Below, in pieces: positions 8,001-16,699 of a DNA stretch of 64,000 bases. The notes beneath the pieces were generated by a model that saw nothing but the letters and a program-made list of their open reading frames with translations, ran no database searches and was not told the origin of the DNA. The position numbers were made by a program, and so were the translations under genes. Each line of letters begins with the position of its first letter. The stretch's first letter is position 1. The stretch comes from Weeksellaceae bacterium (lineage in GTDB: Bacteria; Bacteroidota; Bacteroidia; Flavobacteriales; Weeksellaceae), in NCBI GenBank assembly GCA_022013695.1, contig JAKLPS010000020.1, positions 124,001 through 188,000 of the forward strand. The letters are read 5' to 3'.

Positions 8001-8674
8001 CTATTAAACACAACATATACACAAAAATAAAAAATGATGCAATAAAACTTGGGGACATAGTTCATTTTTCAAGGGGCATTAAAACAAGTAACGACAATAG
8101 ATTTTTATTCAATGAAAACAACGGAAAGGATTATTATAAAGTCATAAGAGGCAGGAATATTAAAGCCTACAGAATAGACTATAACAACGAATACATTTGG
8201 TATCGTCCAGACTTGATGAAAGAGAAAGCAGGGTGCTTGACTCATACAAAAGAATTATTTTTAACACCTGAAAAAATAATTACTCAGCGAGTAAACAGTA
8301 GCGGACAACTATTAGCGACCTACGACAATGAGCAGTTTTTTTGTTTAGATACAACAAATGTTTCATCGGAAATTATTGATAAAAACTACGACTTAAAATT
8401 TATTGTAGGTGTAATAAATTCAAAGTTGATTAATTGGTGGTTTAATGACGAATTTAAAAATCCGACTATCAGCGGTTATGAATTACATCAAATACCAATA
8501 AAACACGACAAGCAAACAGAGAAAGAAATATCAAAACTCGTAACGACTATTTTAGAAAACAACAAAACAGGCAAGGACATTGAAAATCTCATAACCAAAA
8601 TTGACAGTTTTGTTTACCAACTTTACGAATTGACGGAAGAAGAAATTGAAATAATAGAAAAAAACATTAGCTAA
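5093..8674 (+). CDS. Type IIG-like restriction enzyme/methyltransferase (Eco57I-type)
   Basis: A 1193-residue single-chain protein combining cleavage, methylation and recognition. N-terminus: a PD-(D/E)xK nuclease signature, D75 in GRTDLVIHN and E93-A-K95 in VGVIIEAKKP. Middle: adenine-methyltransferase motif I, DPAVGSGHFL (about residues 549-558), and catalytic motif IV, NPPY (about 832-835). C-terminus (about 850-1193): TaqI/Eco57I-like target-recognition region. This order and length fit type IIG/Eco57I enzymes, which need no partner, and none is encoded next to it. It lies beside a TA pair between housekeeping loci, a typical defence insertion. A methyltransferase-only or phage-defence variant cannot be ruled out without knowing its target. 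Confidence 0.85.
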   Translation: MELKELKPRKALNKAFLKVKPNRTEIEGFKTNLITLLDRTNDTESEEFHKNLVSDFLKKTYYDPNHFINTKGRTDLVIHNGPNANSTVGVIIEAKKPTNKTEMITTKKLNAKAFQELVLYYLRERITHKNLEVKHLVATNINEWFIFDAILFDRLFAQNKNLVKQFIEFEGGRLADTKTDFFYKQIAEPFIADITSEIEFTYFNIQDFQKQLRNADKADDNSLIALFKLLSPEHLLKLPFTNDSNSLDKRFYSELLHIIGLTEIKEGSKKLIERNKPAERHSGTILEDAIIQLDSLDKLSRLDKPNQFGSTTQERLFNLALELSITWINRILFLKLLEAQLIKYHKGDKSYSFLNLDKIKNYDDLNSLFFQVLARKYNDRNDDVKKAFEKVPYLNSSLFEPTDIEQVTLFISNLKDDKKIPIISTTVLKNDQGKKRTGSLNTLEYLFEFLNAYDFSSEGSEEIQEDNKTLINASVLGLIFEKINGYKDGSFFTPGFITMYMCRETIRKAVVQKFNDIKKWNCKDIEELYDKIEDRQEANKIVNSIKICDPAVGSGHFLVSALNEIIAVKNDLKILQDRDGKRLKEYQVEVVNDELIVTDEEGELFEYNPTNKESQRIQEMLFHEKQTIIENCLFGVDINPNSVKICRLRLWIELLKNAYYKNATELETLPNIDINIKCGNSLVSRFAIDADLKQALKKSKWTIDSYRIAVDTYRNAESKEQKREMERLIANIKSDFRSEISLNDPKVKKLRKLSGELFQMTRQTQLFEMSKKEKAEWNKKVSQLTNETKKLKTEIEEIKANKIFENAFEWRFEFPEVLNDNGDFVGFDVVIGNPPYINFANLPEKEREYYNKFELYKNKTDLYAFFVGLGAKIKNQQGFICLIIPHTWVSTTSFLPLRKLLLDRLNLMSIVELDFGVFKDAYVKTVIIQTDNKPKSKIRLLDENFVLKVEIPKETIKKDKELKINLTWNPIKHNIYTKIKNDAIKLGDIVHFSRGIKTSNDNRFLFNENNGKDYYKVIRGRNIKAYRIDYNNEYIWYRPDLMKEKAGCLTHTKELFLTPEKIITQRVNSSGQLLATYDNEQFFCLDTTNVSSEIIDKNYDLKFIVGVINSKLINWWFNDEFKNPTISGYELHQIPIKHDKQTEKEISKLVTTILENNKTGKDIENLITKIDSFVYQLYELTEEEIEIIEKNIS

Positions 8675-8754
8675 CAGAATGCCAACGCTTCACAGCCCGC
8701 GAACCATTCCACACAATGTATTTCCCAAACTTACGCAGAACGCTTCGTAAAAAT

Positions 8755-10347
8755 CTAATTCTTTCGGAACTCGCTAATGAAATGCAGTTTCACATTCGGA
8801 AACTTCTCCTGCGTCATCACAATCGTGAAAGATGAATCGGCCAGAAAAACCAATTGATCGTATTTGTCTCTGGCCAAAAATCTCTGCTTCAATCGCGCAA
8901 ATTCTTTGAACTCCTCAGACTTTTCATCCGCTTCCACCCAACAAGCTTTGTGGATGCCGATGGATTCGTAGGTGCATTTGGCGCCATATTCGTGCTCCAA
9001 GCGGTATTGGATCACTTCGTACTGAAGCGCTCCAACTGTTCCGATAATTTTTCGGTTGTTCATCGTCAACGTGAAAAGCTGGGCAACACCTTCGTCCATT
9101 AGCTGGTCGATTCCTTTGGCTAACTGTTTCGCTTTCAAAGGATCATCGTTGTTGATATATCGGAAATGTTCCGGAGAGAAATTTGGGATTCCTTTGAAAC
9201 TGATTTTTTCGCCAGCCGTCAAAGTATCACCGATTCGGAAGTTTCCCGTATCGTGCAGTCCAACAATATCGCCGGGAAAGCTCTCGTCCACCACTTCTTT
9301 TTTATCTGCAAAAAAAGCGTTGGGAGAGGAGAACTTCATCTTTTTGCCTTCTCTCACAAGCAAGTAATTTTCATTTCTTTTGAACGTGCCGGAAACGACT
9401 TTCACAAATGCCAATCGATCTCTGTGTTTCGGATCCATATTGGCGTGGATCTTGAAAACAAATCCGGTAAAATTTTTCTCATCGGGTTTTACAATTCTTG
9501 TCGAACTTTCTTTTGGCTGAGGCTGAGGCGCGATCTCGATGAAAGCGTCCAACAACTCACGAACGCCAAAATTATTCAAAGCGGAACCGAAGAAAACCGG
9601 TTGCAAATCTCCATTCATGTATTCATTTCGGTCAAATTTCGGATAGACGGATTCTACCAATTCCAATTCCTCCCGAAGCGTCGCAGCCGCTTTTGCACCC
9701 ACCAACTCATCGATTTGCGCGTCATTGATGTCATCAAATTTCACTGCTTCACCAACTTTCTGCTTCTTCTCTTCCAAAAACAATTGGATGTTCTTTTCCC
9801 AAATGTTATAAATCCCTTGAAAATCTGCTCCCATACCAATCGGCAGAGAAAGTGGCGTCACGCGCAGACCCAGTTTTTGCTCCACTTCATCCAGCAAATC
9901 GAAGGCATCTTTACCTTCGCGGTCTAGTTTATTGATGAAGACCAACATCGGAATATTTCGCATTCTGCAAACCTGAACCAATTTTTCCGTCTGTTCCTCA
10001 ACACCTTTTGCTACGTCTATCACGACAATTACGGAGTCCACGGCCGTCAAAGTTCTATAAGTATCCTCAGCAAAATCCTTGTGACCCGGCGTATCCAAGA
10101 TATTGATTTTATAACCTTTATATTCAAAAGCCAACACCGAGGTCGCAACGGAAATCCCTCTTTGGCGCTCGATTTCCATAAAATCGGAGGTTGCTCCTTT
10201 TTTGATCTTGTTCGATTTTACCGCGCCTGCTTCCTGGATGGCGCCTCCAAAAAGAAGAAGCTTCTCGGTAAGCGTCGTTTTTCCCGCATCGGGGTGCGAA
10301 ATGATTCCGAAAGTTTTTCTCCTGCTGATTTCCTGTTCTAAAGACAT
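8755..10347 (-). CDS. prfC: Peptide chain release factor 3
   Basis: A 530-residue translational GTPase that recycles RF1/RF2 from the ribosome after peptide release. The G-domain motifs are in order: SHPDAGKTT (G1, about residues 17-25), ERQRGIS (G2 region), DTPGHKDF (G3) and NKLDREG (G4). Domains II and III follow, with the RF3-specific C-terminus. Length is normal for RF3 (~525-530) and it lacks EF-G domains IV and V. It is a single gene on the minus strand, ending 80 bp from the RM gene, which converges on it. Confidence 0.96.
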   Translation of the reverse strand: MSLEQEISRRKTFGIISHPDAGKTTLTEKLLLFGGAIQEAGAVKSNKIKKGATSDFMEIERQRGISVATSVLAFEYKGYKINILDTPGHKDFAEDTYRTLTAVDSVIVVIDVAKGVEEQTEKLVQVCRMRNIPMLVFINKLDREGKDAFDLLDEVEQKLGLRVTPLSLPIGMGADFQGIYNIWEKNIQLFLEEKKQKVGEAVKFDDINDAQIDELVGAKAAATLREELELVESVYPKFDRNEYMNGDLQPVFFGSALNNFGVRELLDAFIEIAPQPQPKESSTRIVKPDEKNFTGFVFKIHANMDPKHRDRLAFVKVVSGTFKRNENYLLVREGKKMKFSSPNAFFADKKEVVDESFPGDIVGLHDTGNFRIGDTLTAGEKISFKGIPNFSPEHFRYINNDDPLKAKQLAKGIDQLMDEGVAQLFTLTMNNRKIIGTVGALQYEVIQYRLEHEYGAKCTYESIGIHKACWVEADEKSEEFKEFARLKQRFLARDKYDQLVFLADSSFTIVMTQEKFPNVKLHFISEFRKN

Positions 10348-10583
10348 AATAAATTTTGAGATTGCAAAAATCGTGTTTTTTGTTGGATTTTGAAAATCGA
10401 CTTTATGACCAATAATAGAGTTCTGAAATGAAGTTTAAAGCTCATAATCCCGTCACAGCGATTATTTTTGAACGATATATCTGCGAAGAATAGAAATATT
10501 TTCATAAAATAATTTGGCAGAAATCAGTAACTTTCGGCTTCCAATGCCAATCAAAGGATTTTAAAAACCAATTTCTCTCATCG

Positions 10584-11384
10584 ATGACGAAGCTTCAGAA
10601 GTTAAAAAACGCCATTCAGAACATCTTGAAACAGCCAAGTTTGCTCAATATTATTCTCGATTTGAATGATATTCGCAAACAAGAATTTCAAAAAGAATAT
10701 CCGGATTTTCTCAGTCTTCCTGAAGTTTCTTTGGATGAAATATGCAGTGGAAATTTCGATGCTGGTGTGGAGCTTTTTATTTTGGATGGCGGTTCGCTCC
10801 CGACAGATTTGGCATTGCTAAAGACTTTGGCGCAAGGCAAAAACTCATATTTCGAGATCGGAACTTGGCGTGGCGAAAGTGTGTGGAACGTTGCAAAATT
10901 GATTGATGACTGTACAACTCTCAATCTTTCCAAACAAGAAATGGAATCCATAGGATGGAACAAAAAATATGCGGAACTTCACGGCATATTGTCCAAAAAA
11001 AATCCGAAAATTCTGCATTTAGAAGGCAACACCAAAACTTATGATTTTGCAGGATTGAATAAAAAATATGATTTGATCTTCATCGATGGCGATCATTCTT
11101 ACGAGATGGTAAAGCACGACACAGAGAAGGTTTTCCGGCATTTGGTTCACGAGGATTCGGTGGTCGTCTGGCACGATTACGCCTACAATCCGGAGAAAAT
11201 ACGATACGAAGTTTTCAAGGCTATTTTGGATGCTTTGCCGAAAGAGTTGCACCAAAATCTCTATCATCCTCAAAATACGATGTGCGCCATTTTTACAAAA
11301 AATAAATACAAAACTTCCACTTTCGAAAGTCCGAAAAATCCGGAAGTTTTGTTTGAAGTGAATTTGAAATCAAATAAATTTTAA
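10584..11384 (+). CDS. Class I SAM-dependent methyltransferase
   Basis: A 266-residue protein with a Rossmann methyltransferase core: motif I FEIGTWRGESVW (about residues 92-103), KKYDLIFIDGDHSYEMVKHD (about 156-175), and HEDSVVVWHDY near residue 195. The 'IDGDHSYE' form is typical of the Methyltransf_24 group often found with glycan or surface-polymer genes. It is the first of three tightly packed plus-strand genes with two glycosyltransferase-like proteins, so a role in modifying a surface sugar or small metabolite is likely. The substrate cannot be told from the sequence. Confidence 0.8.
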   Translation: MTKLQKLKNAIQNILKQPSLLNIILDLNDIRKQEFQKEYPDFLSLPEVSLDEICSGNFDAGVELFILDGGSLPTDLALLKTLAQGKNSYFEIGTWRGESVWNVAKLIDDCTTLNLSKQEMESIGWNKKYAELHGILSKKNPKILHLEGNTKTYDFAGLNKKYDLIFIDGDHSYEMVKHDTEKVFRHLVHEDSVVVWHDYAYNPEKIRYEVFKAILDALPKELHQNLYHPQNTMCAIFTKNKYKTSTFESPKNPEVLFEVNLKSNKF

Positions 11385-12296
11385 TTGAAGTTCCTCATCA
11401 TTATTCCCGCCCACAACGAAGAAATGAGCATTGCTTCGTGTCTGGAATCTCTACAAAATCAGAGTTTTCAGGATTTCACAATCGTTGTGGTCAATGACGG
11501 TTCGCGGGACAAGACAAAGGAAATGGTAGAGAATTTCCAACATCAGACCTCAAACATTCGGCTTGTAAATCTGGAAAAATCCGAACATCAGCCGGGCGCC
11601 AAAGTGGTGAGAACTTTTAACAGAGGTTTGGAATCTGTGGATATCAGGGATTTTGATGTGATCTGTAAATTTGACGCAGATATTGTTTTTCCAAGGAATT
11701 ACCTCGAAAAAATAAATCAAGTTTTTGAGAAAAATCCTAAAGCGGGATTGGTTTCTGGACTGGTTTATATCAGGAATTACAAGCAAAATCCACAAATTAA
11801 AAATCTGAAATTGCCAAGTGAAAATTTATTTGATTTTTCAAATAAAAACCACGATTGGATTTTCGAAAATCTATCGTCCAAAAATCACGTTCGTGGTCCG
11901 ATAAAAGCTTACAGGAAAGATTGTTTTGAAGATATGAATGGATTGAGACCCGTTTTGGGCTGGGACAATTTGGATGTTTTGTTGGCGAAAAAGTACGGTT
12001 GGGAAGTGGTGACGATCAAGGATATTTGGGTCAAACATTTGCGCCCAACGGCTTACCAATACAAAAGCCAGAAAGCAGAAAAGCTTGGACAATATTTTTA
12101 TCATATTGGTTTGAATTTGCCTTTAGCGATGATTTCATCTGCAAAATCAAGTTTTAAAAACCGTTCTCTCAAGGAATTTTTCATCACGATGAAGTCTTTC
12201 TTGCAGCAAAATGAAAAAAGAGAATTGAGCACAGAAGAAATCCGTTTTATCCGGAATCTTCGTTGGAAAGAGTTTTTGAGAAATTTTGGATTATGA
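11385..12296 (+). CDS. Glycosyltransferase family 2
   Basis: A 303-residue GT-A glycosyltransferase. The N-terminus IIIPAHNEEMSIASCLESL is the nucleotide-sugar-binding start of GT2 enzymes, followed by VVVNDGSRDKT and the metal-binding DxD-like FDADIVFP (about residues 94-101). It starts with TTG directly after the methyltransferase stop codon, and no better in-frame ATG precedes the conserved IIIPAHNEE. It overlaps the next gene by the ATGA arrangement. There is no transmembrane tail. It probably adds a sugar to a cell-surface polymer; donor and acceptor are unknown. Confidence 0.87.
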   Translation: MKFLIIIPAHNEEMSIASCLESLQNQSFQDFTIVVVNDGSRDKTKEMVENFQHQTSNIRLVNLEKSEHQPGAKVVRTFNRGLESVDIRDFDVICKFDADIVFPRNYLEKINQVFEKNPKAGLVSGLVYIRNYKQNPQIKNLKLPSENLFDFSNKNHDWIFENLSSKNHVRGPIKAYRKDCFEDMNGLRPVLGWDNLDVLLAKKYGWEVVTIKDIWVKHLRPTAYQYKSQKAEKLGQYFYHIGLNLPLAMISSAKSSFKNRSLKEFFITMKSFLQQNEKRELSTEEIRFIRNLRWKEFLRNFGL

Positions 12297-13336
12297 AAAA
12301 AATCGCTTACATAGAACTCGATACGCACGCCGAATTGGCGGCCAATTTTTATAAACTGACCAAAGATTCGCAGGAATTTGGGGTCGATTTTTATTTTTCC
12401 GAAAAGATCTTTAAATTTCTCGACATTCATAAGGAAAATATCTTTCTTACAGAATATTCCCAGCTTTCTGAAACTTTGGCAAATAAAAAATATGACCTTG
12501 TGATTATCGGAACGGTTCACCGCCATTTTATTTTTTACAAATCTGTTGTGGAGCGCTTCAATACCGCAATAGTAGTTCACAATCTCAATTTTGCCAAAAC
12601 CTCCAAATGGAATTTGGTCCAAAGTATTTTCAAAAAAGACCAACAGTACCGGCTGAAATTATTTCTAAAAGAAGGACTTCTGGAAGCGCCAAGCCTCTAT
12701 CGGAAAGCGAAATACCTTTTGGGAATTGATGAAGCCATGGCCGACAAGAATGACCTCAAGTTTTTTCCTCTCTTTTTTAATCAATTTGAGAGTCAAGTTT
12801 CTGGAAATGATGTCATTACAGTTGTGATTCCGGGGGAAGTTTCGCAGAAAAGAAGAGATTACAATTCGTTGTTGACAAAGCTGAAAAATTTCAAAAATAT
12901 CGGTCAAAATTATGATATTATACTTTTGGGAAAGGCCGCGGGCAAAGAATTAAAATTATTAAAGTCAATTTCTGATCTACTACCTCAATTTATTAATATT
13001 AAATACTTTACGGAAAAAATTTCACAAAAATATTTTGACAAACAAATGCTGAAAGCGGATGTTTTATATTGCCCCATTCAAACCGAAACCCAATTTTTTT
13101 CGATCAAAGAAATCTACGGCCTCACAAAAATCAGCGGAAACATTGGAGATGCCATCAAATATGGTAAACCAGCCATTTTCCCGCCGGCATATCGTTCGGA
13201 TTTGCCCTTTATAATTGAGGAAAAACAAGATTTGCAAACCCAATTTTCGGAGCTCAAAAATCAAAGATTTGATTTCAGTCCATTTTCAAAAGAAAGTGTT
13301 AGCCGGCGTCTGCAATTATTTCTAAACACGCTTTAG
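12293..13336 (+). CDS. Glycosyltransferase-like protein (GT-B type suspected)
   Basis: A 347-residue cytosolic protein. I start at ATG 12293, whose last two bases overlap the GT2 stop codon; the open frame extends upstream but only inside the GT2 gene. It shows two Rossmann-like halves: KIAYIELDTHAELAANFYKL at the N-terminus, and VVIPGEVSQKRRDYNSLL with DIILLGKAAGKEL near residues 175-220. It ends with DAIKYGKPAIFPPAYR, which resembles the donor-binding end of GT-B enzymes. Residue-level motifs of a named GT family are not clear, so the function rests largely on its neighbours. Confidence 0.6.
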   Translation: MKKIAYIELDTHAELAANFYKLTKDSQEFGVDFYFSEKIFKFLDIHKENIFLTEYSQLSETLANKKYDLVIIGTVHRHFIFYKSVVERFNTAIVVHNLNFAKTSKWNLVQSIFKKDQQYRLKLFLKEGLLEAPSLYRKAKYLLGIDEAMADKNDLKFFPLFFNQFESQVSGNDVITVVIPGEVSQKRRDYNSLLTKLKNFKNIGQNYDIILLGKAAGKELKLLKSISDLLPQFINIKYFTEKISQKYFDKQMLKADVLYCPIQTETQFFSIKEIYGLTKISGNIGDAIKYGKPAIFPPAYRSDLPFIIEEKQDLQTQFSELKNQRFDFSPFSKESVSRRLQLFLNTL

Positions 13337-13387
13337 CTGCTTGCCAGTTTGAACCACTAAAAGATTAAAACTTCCCGGAAAATTCGC

Positions 13388-13395
13388 TATTTTTG
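13388..13395 (+). promoter_or_regulatory. -7 promoter box of pcrA
   Basis: TATTTTTG matches the flavobacterial TAnnTTTG consensus and lies 23 bp before the pcrA ATG at 13419, giving a short leader. Confidence 0.55.
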
Positions 13396-13418
13396 TTATC
13401 TTAATTTTTGAGTTTGGA

Positions 13419-15746
13419 ATGGATTATCTGAAAGGATTGAATGAGCCTCAGCTTGAGGCAGTTACCACATTGCAAGGGCCGTTGATGGTTTTGGCAGGCG
13501 CAGGCTCTGGGAAGACCAGGGTTCTGACGATGCGGATTGCTCATCTCATTACCAACGGGGTGGATCCTTTCAACATTTTGGCGCTGACCTTTACCAACAA
13601 AGCCGCCAAGGAGATGAAAGAGCGCATCGCGAGAGTAGTAGGCCATAGCGATGCAAAATCCCTCTGGATGGGAACTTTTCACTCGGTTTTTGCTAGGATG
13701 TTGAGAAGCGAGGCGCATTATCTCGGTTTTCCATCCAACTTTACCATTTACGATTCTCAGGACGCGCTCAATGTGATGAAGAAGGTCATCAAGGAACTGA
13801 ACATCGATGCGGAAATATACAAACCCAAAAAAGTGCTTTCCAGAATTTCGCAGTACAAAAATAATCTCATCACCGTTCACGCTTATTTCAACAATCCCGA
13901 ACTAATGGAAGCCGATGAAAAGGCGAATTTGAAACTAATCGGTGAGATTTACAGAAAATATGTAGAGGTTTGTTTCCGAAACGGCGCAATGGATTTCGAC
14001 GATTTGCTGTTGAGAACCAATGAGTTATTGACGCGGTTTCCGGAAGTTTTGGCCAAATATCAAGACAGATTTCGATATATTTTGGTCGATGAGTATCAGG
14101 ATACCAATCATTCTCAGTATTTGATTGTCAAGGCTTTAGCCTCAAAATTTGAAAATATCTGCGTAGTTGGAGACGATGCACAATCGATCTATTCCTTCCG
14201 AGGTGCGAATATTTACAACATTCTCAATTTCAAAAAAGATTATCCCGATGCGGTGACGGTGTCTCTGGAACAGAACTATCGTTCGACCCAGAATATCGTG
14301 GATGCAGCGAATGCTGTAATTTCCAAAAACGTGCAGCAGTTCAAAAAAAATGTCTTTAGCGAGAACGAAATTGGCGAAAAAATCAAAGTTTATCGCAGCC
14401 TTTCCGATGCCGACGAAGCCAATTTTGTGGCGGCTAATATTTTTGAATTACACAATACGCAACAACACCATTTCTCCGATTTTGCGATTCTCTACAGAAC
14501 CAATTCGCAAACCAGAGCCTTTGAAGATGCGCTCAGAAAAAAGAATATTCCGTACCGCGTTTATGGCGGATTGTCTTTCTACCAAAGAAAAGAAGTGAAA
14601 GATTTGCTGGCTTATCTGCGGCTTTTGGTCAACGAAAATGATTCGGAAGCGTTGTTTAGAATTATCAATTTTCCGGCAAGAGGCATTGGCGAAACGACTC
14701 AAAATAAATTAGTCGTTTTTGCAGATTCTCAGAACATTTCTGTCAGTCAGGTTTTGGATAATCTCGGGTTTTACGCGCCACAATTAGGTTTGAACAATGG
14801 CGTATTGACCAAGCTTAATGATTTTTGGGCGATGATCAAAGCGTTCCAAGTGATGCTGAAAACCGAAAACGTTTACGATGTGGCGATGGAAGTGGCGAAA
14901 CGAAGCGGCCTAATCAAGTTGCTGAAAGAAGATCAAACCCCGGAAGGCGTTTCCAGAGTGGAAAATATTCAGGAATTGCTGAACTCGATGCAAGGTTTCA
15001 TCGATGAACAAACGCAAATAGAGGAGGGCGACCCCAGTTTGTCCAATTTTATGGAGAATATTGCGCTCTCTGCCGATACTCAAAATGATAAAGACGATGA
15101 CCGAGACAAAGTATCGCTGATGACCATCCACCTCTCCAAAGGTTTGGAATTCCCTGTGGTTCATTTAGTTGGGATGGAAGAAAATCTTTTTCCCAGTTTT
15201 ATGAGCAGTTCTACGAGAGAAGAACTGGAGGAAGAAAGACGGCTTTTCTACGTCGCGTTGACGAGGGCAGAGAAGCAAGTATTTTTCAGCTACGCCGTTT
15301 CCAGATTTCAATGGGGGAAAATTACCGATGCCGAGCCGTCGAGATTCCTGAGCGAGGTAGATCCCAAATATTTGGAAATGATCAATCCTGTTACGGAACT
15401 CCAGTTTGTGAACCGTTCCGGACTGGATTCCACTATCTTTGACGATGCACCTTCCGAGCCCAGATTTTTCAAAAAGAAAGAAGAGAAAAAAACATTGGAA
15501 AAGAATGTAAATTCGCCGCTTCCAAAACAATTGAAACCCGTTGCCACGGCGAGAATCATTAATCCTGCAGGGCAATCTTCGGAAAATATCGAAGTGGGCG
15601 ATCTGGTGCGGCACGACCGTTTTGGTGTTGGAGAAGTGAAGTTTTTGGACGGCACCGATCCTCAAAATATCAAAGCAAAAGTGATTTTCAAAAATGAAGG
15701 CGAGAAAAATCTTATCCTGAAATTTGCTAAATTGACAAAAATTTAA
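13419..15746 (+). CDS. pcrA: ATP-dependent DNA helicase PcrA/UvrD
   Basis: A 775-residue superfamily 1A 3'-5' helicase for nucleotide excision repair, replication restart and clearing of RNA polymerase or RecA. N-terminus: the Q motif LNEPQLEAV, then Walker A AGAGSGKTR (residues 26-34), motif II DEYQD (about 224-228) and QNYRSTQNI (motif IV). Motifs V and VI are MTIHLSKGLEFPVV and RRLFYVALTRAEK. The C-terminus (about 715-775), GDLVRHDRFGVGEV followed by KVIFKNEGEKNLIL, is the Tudor-like RNA-polymerase-binding domain that favours PcrA/UvrD over Rep. It has its own promoter box at 13388-13395. Confidence 0.95.
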   Translation: MDYLKGLNEPQLEAVTTLQGPLMVLAGAGSGKTRVLTMRIAHLITNGVDPFNILALTFTNKAAKEMKERIARVVGHSDAKSLWMGTFHSVFARMLRSEAHYLGFPSNFTIYDSQDALNVMKKVIKELNIDAEIYKPKKVLSRISQYKNNLITVHAYFNNPELMEADEKANLKLIGEIYRKYVEVCFRNGAMDFDDLLLRTNELLTRFPEVLAKYQDRFRYILVDEYQDTNHSQYLIVKALASKFENICVVGDDAQSIYSFRGANIYNILNFKKDYPDAVTVSLEQNYRSTQNIVDAANAVISKNVQQFKKNVFSENEIGEKIKVYRSLSDADEANFVAANIFELHNTQQHHFSDFAILYRTNSQTRAFEDALRKKNIPYRVYGGLSFYQRKEVKDLLAYLRLLVNENDSEALFRIINFPARGIGETTQNKLVVFADSQNISVSQVLDNLGFYAPQLGLNNGVLTKLNDFWAMIKAFQVMLKTENVYDVAMEVAKRSGLIKLLKEDQTPEGVSRVENIQELLNSMQGFIDEQTQIEEGDPSLSNFMENIALSADTQNDKDDDRDKVSLMTIHLSKGLEFPVVHLVGMEENLFPSFMSSSTREELEEERRLFYVALTRAEKQVFFSYAVSRFQWGKITDAEPSRFLSEVDPKYLEMINPVTELQFVNRSGLDSTIFDDAPSEPRFFKKKEEKKTLEKNVNSPLPKQLKPVATARIINPAGQSSENIEVGDLVRHDRFGVGEVKFLDGTDPQNIKAKVIFKNEGEKNLILKFAKLTKI

Positions 15747-15807
15747 TAGGCCAGATAAAAGTTGAAAAGAAACAAGAATAAAGTAAAAAAATTCAAAATC
15801 GATTTTT

Positions 15808-15938
15808 AACCACAAAAGTTACAAAAGAATTAAGTAAATAAGTTCTTTACGAAAGAACAAAAAGCATCCTTTTGATATCAAGATTTTGAACTTTTGAAAA
15901 TCTTAAGAAGCAAGAAAAACTATTTTGACTTTGTGGTA
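15808..15938. repeat. Dispersed repeat with inverted ends (ACCACAAAAG...CTTTGTGGT)
   Basis: The left end AACCACAAAAGTTACAAAAG (15808-15827) and the right end CTATTTTGACTTTGTGGT (15920-15937) are imperfect inverted copies about 90 bp apart, filling the gap between pcrA and the ABC ATPase gene. From general knowledge of Chryseobacterium-like genomes, elements of the form 'AACCACAAAAGTCACAAAAG...GACTTTTGTGGTT' occur many times between genes. No other copy is in this window, so the repeat status rests on recall. Confidence 0.5.
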
Positions 15939-15996
15939 GTTTTTTAATATTAACAAAAAAGCGAAAAGCAAGTTGCCGGAAGGCAAAAGCAATACT

Positions 15997-16665
15997 ATGA
16001 TTCGAGCAAAAAACATACATAAATTCTACGGAACTCTGGAAGTGCTGAAAGGCGTTGATATCGTGATAAAACCGGCAGAAGTGGTCTCCATCGTGGGCGA
16101 ATCGGGCGCAGGAAAATCGACGCTACTGCAGATTCTCGGCACTCTAGACAATCCATCAGATCCCGAAAAATATGAGACCGATATCAGGCTCGATGGCAAT
16201 AGTTTTCTGAAAATGAAAGACCGGGAATTGTCAAAATTCAGGAACAAAAATATAGGTTTTGTGTTTCAGAATCATCAACTTTTGCCCGAATTTACGGCGC
16301 TGGAAAATGTCCTTTTGCCATCGAGAATTGGCGGAATTCCTGAGAAAGAAGTTTTGGAAAAAGCGTATTCACTCTTCGAAGATCTCAATATTGCCAGCCG
16401 ACTGCATCACAAGCCGTCGCAGCTTTCCGGCGGTGAATCTCAGAGAGTGGCCGTGGCGAGGGCTTTGATTAATTCTCCAAAAATCATCTACGCCGATGAA
16501 CCTACGGGAAACCTCGATTCCAAAAACGCCGATGCCCTTCATCAATTATTTTTTGATTTGAGGGATAAGTATGATCAAACTTTCGTGATTGTGACGCACA
16601 ACGCTGTTTTGGCGGAAAGCACGGACAGAAAGTTGGTGATGAAAGATGGGCAGATTCTTTTATGA
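15997..16665 (+). CDS. ABC transporter ATPase of the LolD/MacB type
   Basis: A 222-residue nucleotide-binding protein. Walker A is GESGAGKST (residues 34-42), the Q-loop is FVFQNHQLLPEFTALENVLLP, the signature is LSGGES (about 142-147), and Walker B is IIYADEPTGNLDSKN. 'HQLLPEFTALENV' and 'ADEPTGNLD' are typical of the LolD/FtsE/MacB group, which drives lipoprotein release or mechanotransmission. No permease partner lies nearby, so LolD itself is likely but unproven. I start at ATG 15997, since the open frame extends to a TTG at 15973 without support. It is followed after 34 bp by radC. Confidence 0.87.
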   Translation: MIRAKNIHKFYGTLEVLKGVDIVIKPAEVVSIVGESGAGKSTLLQILGTLDNPSDPEKYETDIRLDGNSFLKMKDRELSKFRNKNIGFVFQNHQLLPEFTALENVLLPSRIGGIPEKEVLEKAYSLFEDLNIASRLHHKPSQLSGGESQRVAVARALINSPKIIYADEPTGNLDSKNADALHQLFFDLRDKYDQTFVIVTHNAVLAESTDRKLVMKDGQILL

Positions 16666-16699
16666 TGAAAAATTAAAAAATCATTTCAAAGGTATTAAA

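Noticed and set aside
4978-8754. Integron-type attC sites around the RM gene (short inverted bits such as GGCAGACAACGCTGCA at the leader and AACGCTTC repeats after the stop)
   Set aside because: The core-site patterns RYYYAAC/GTTRRRY are not present in proper order, and no integrase or cassette array is visible.
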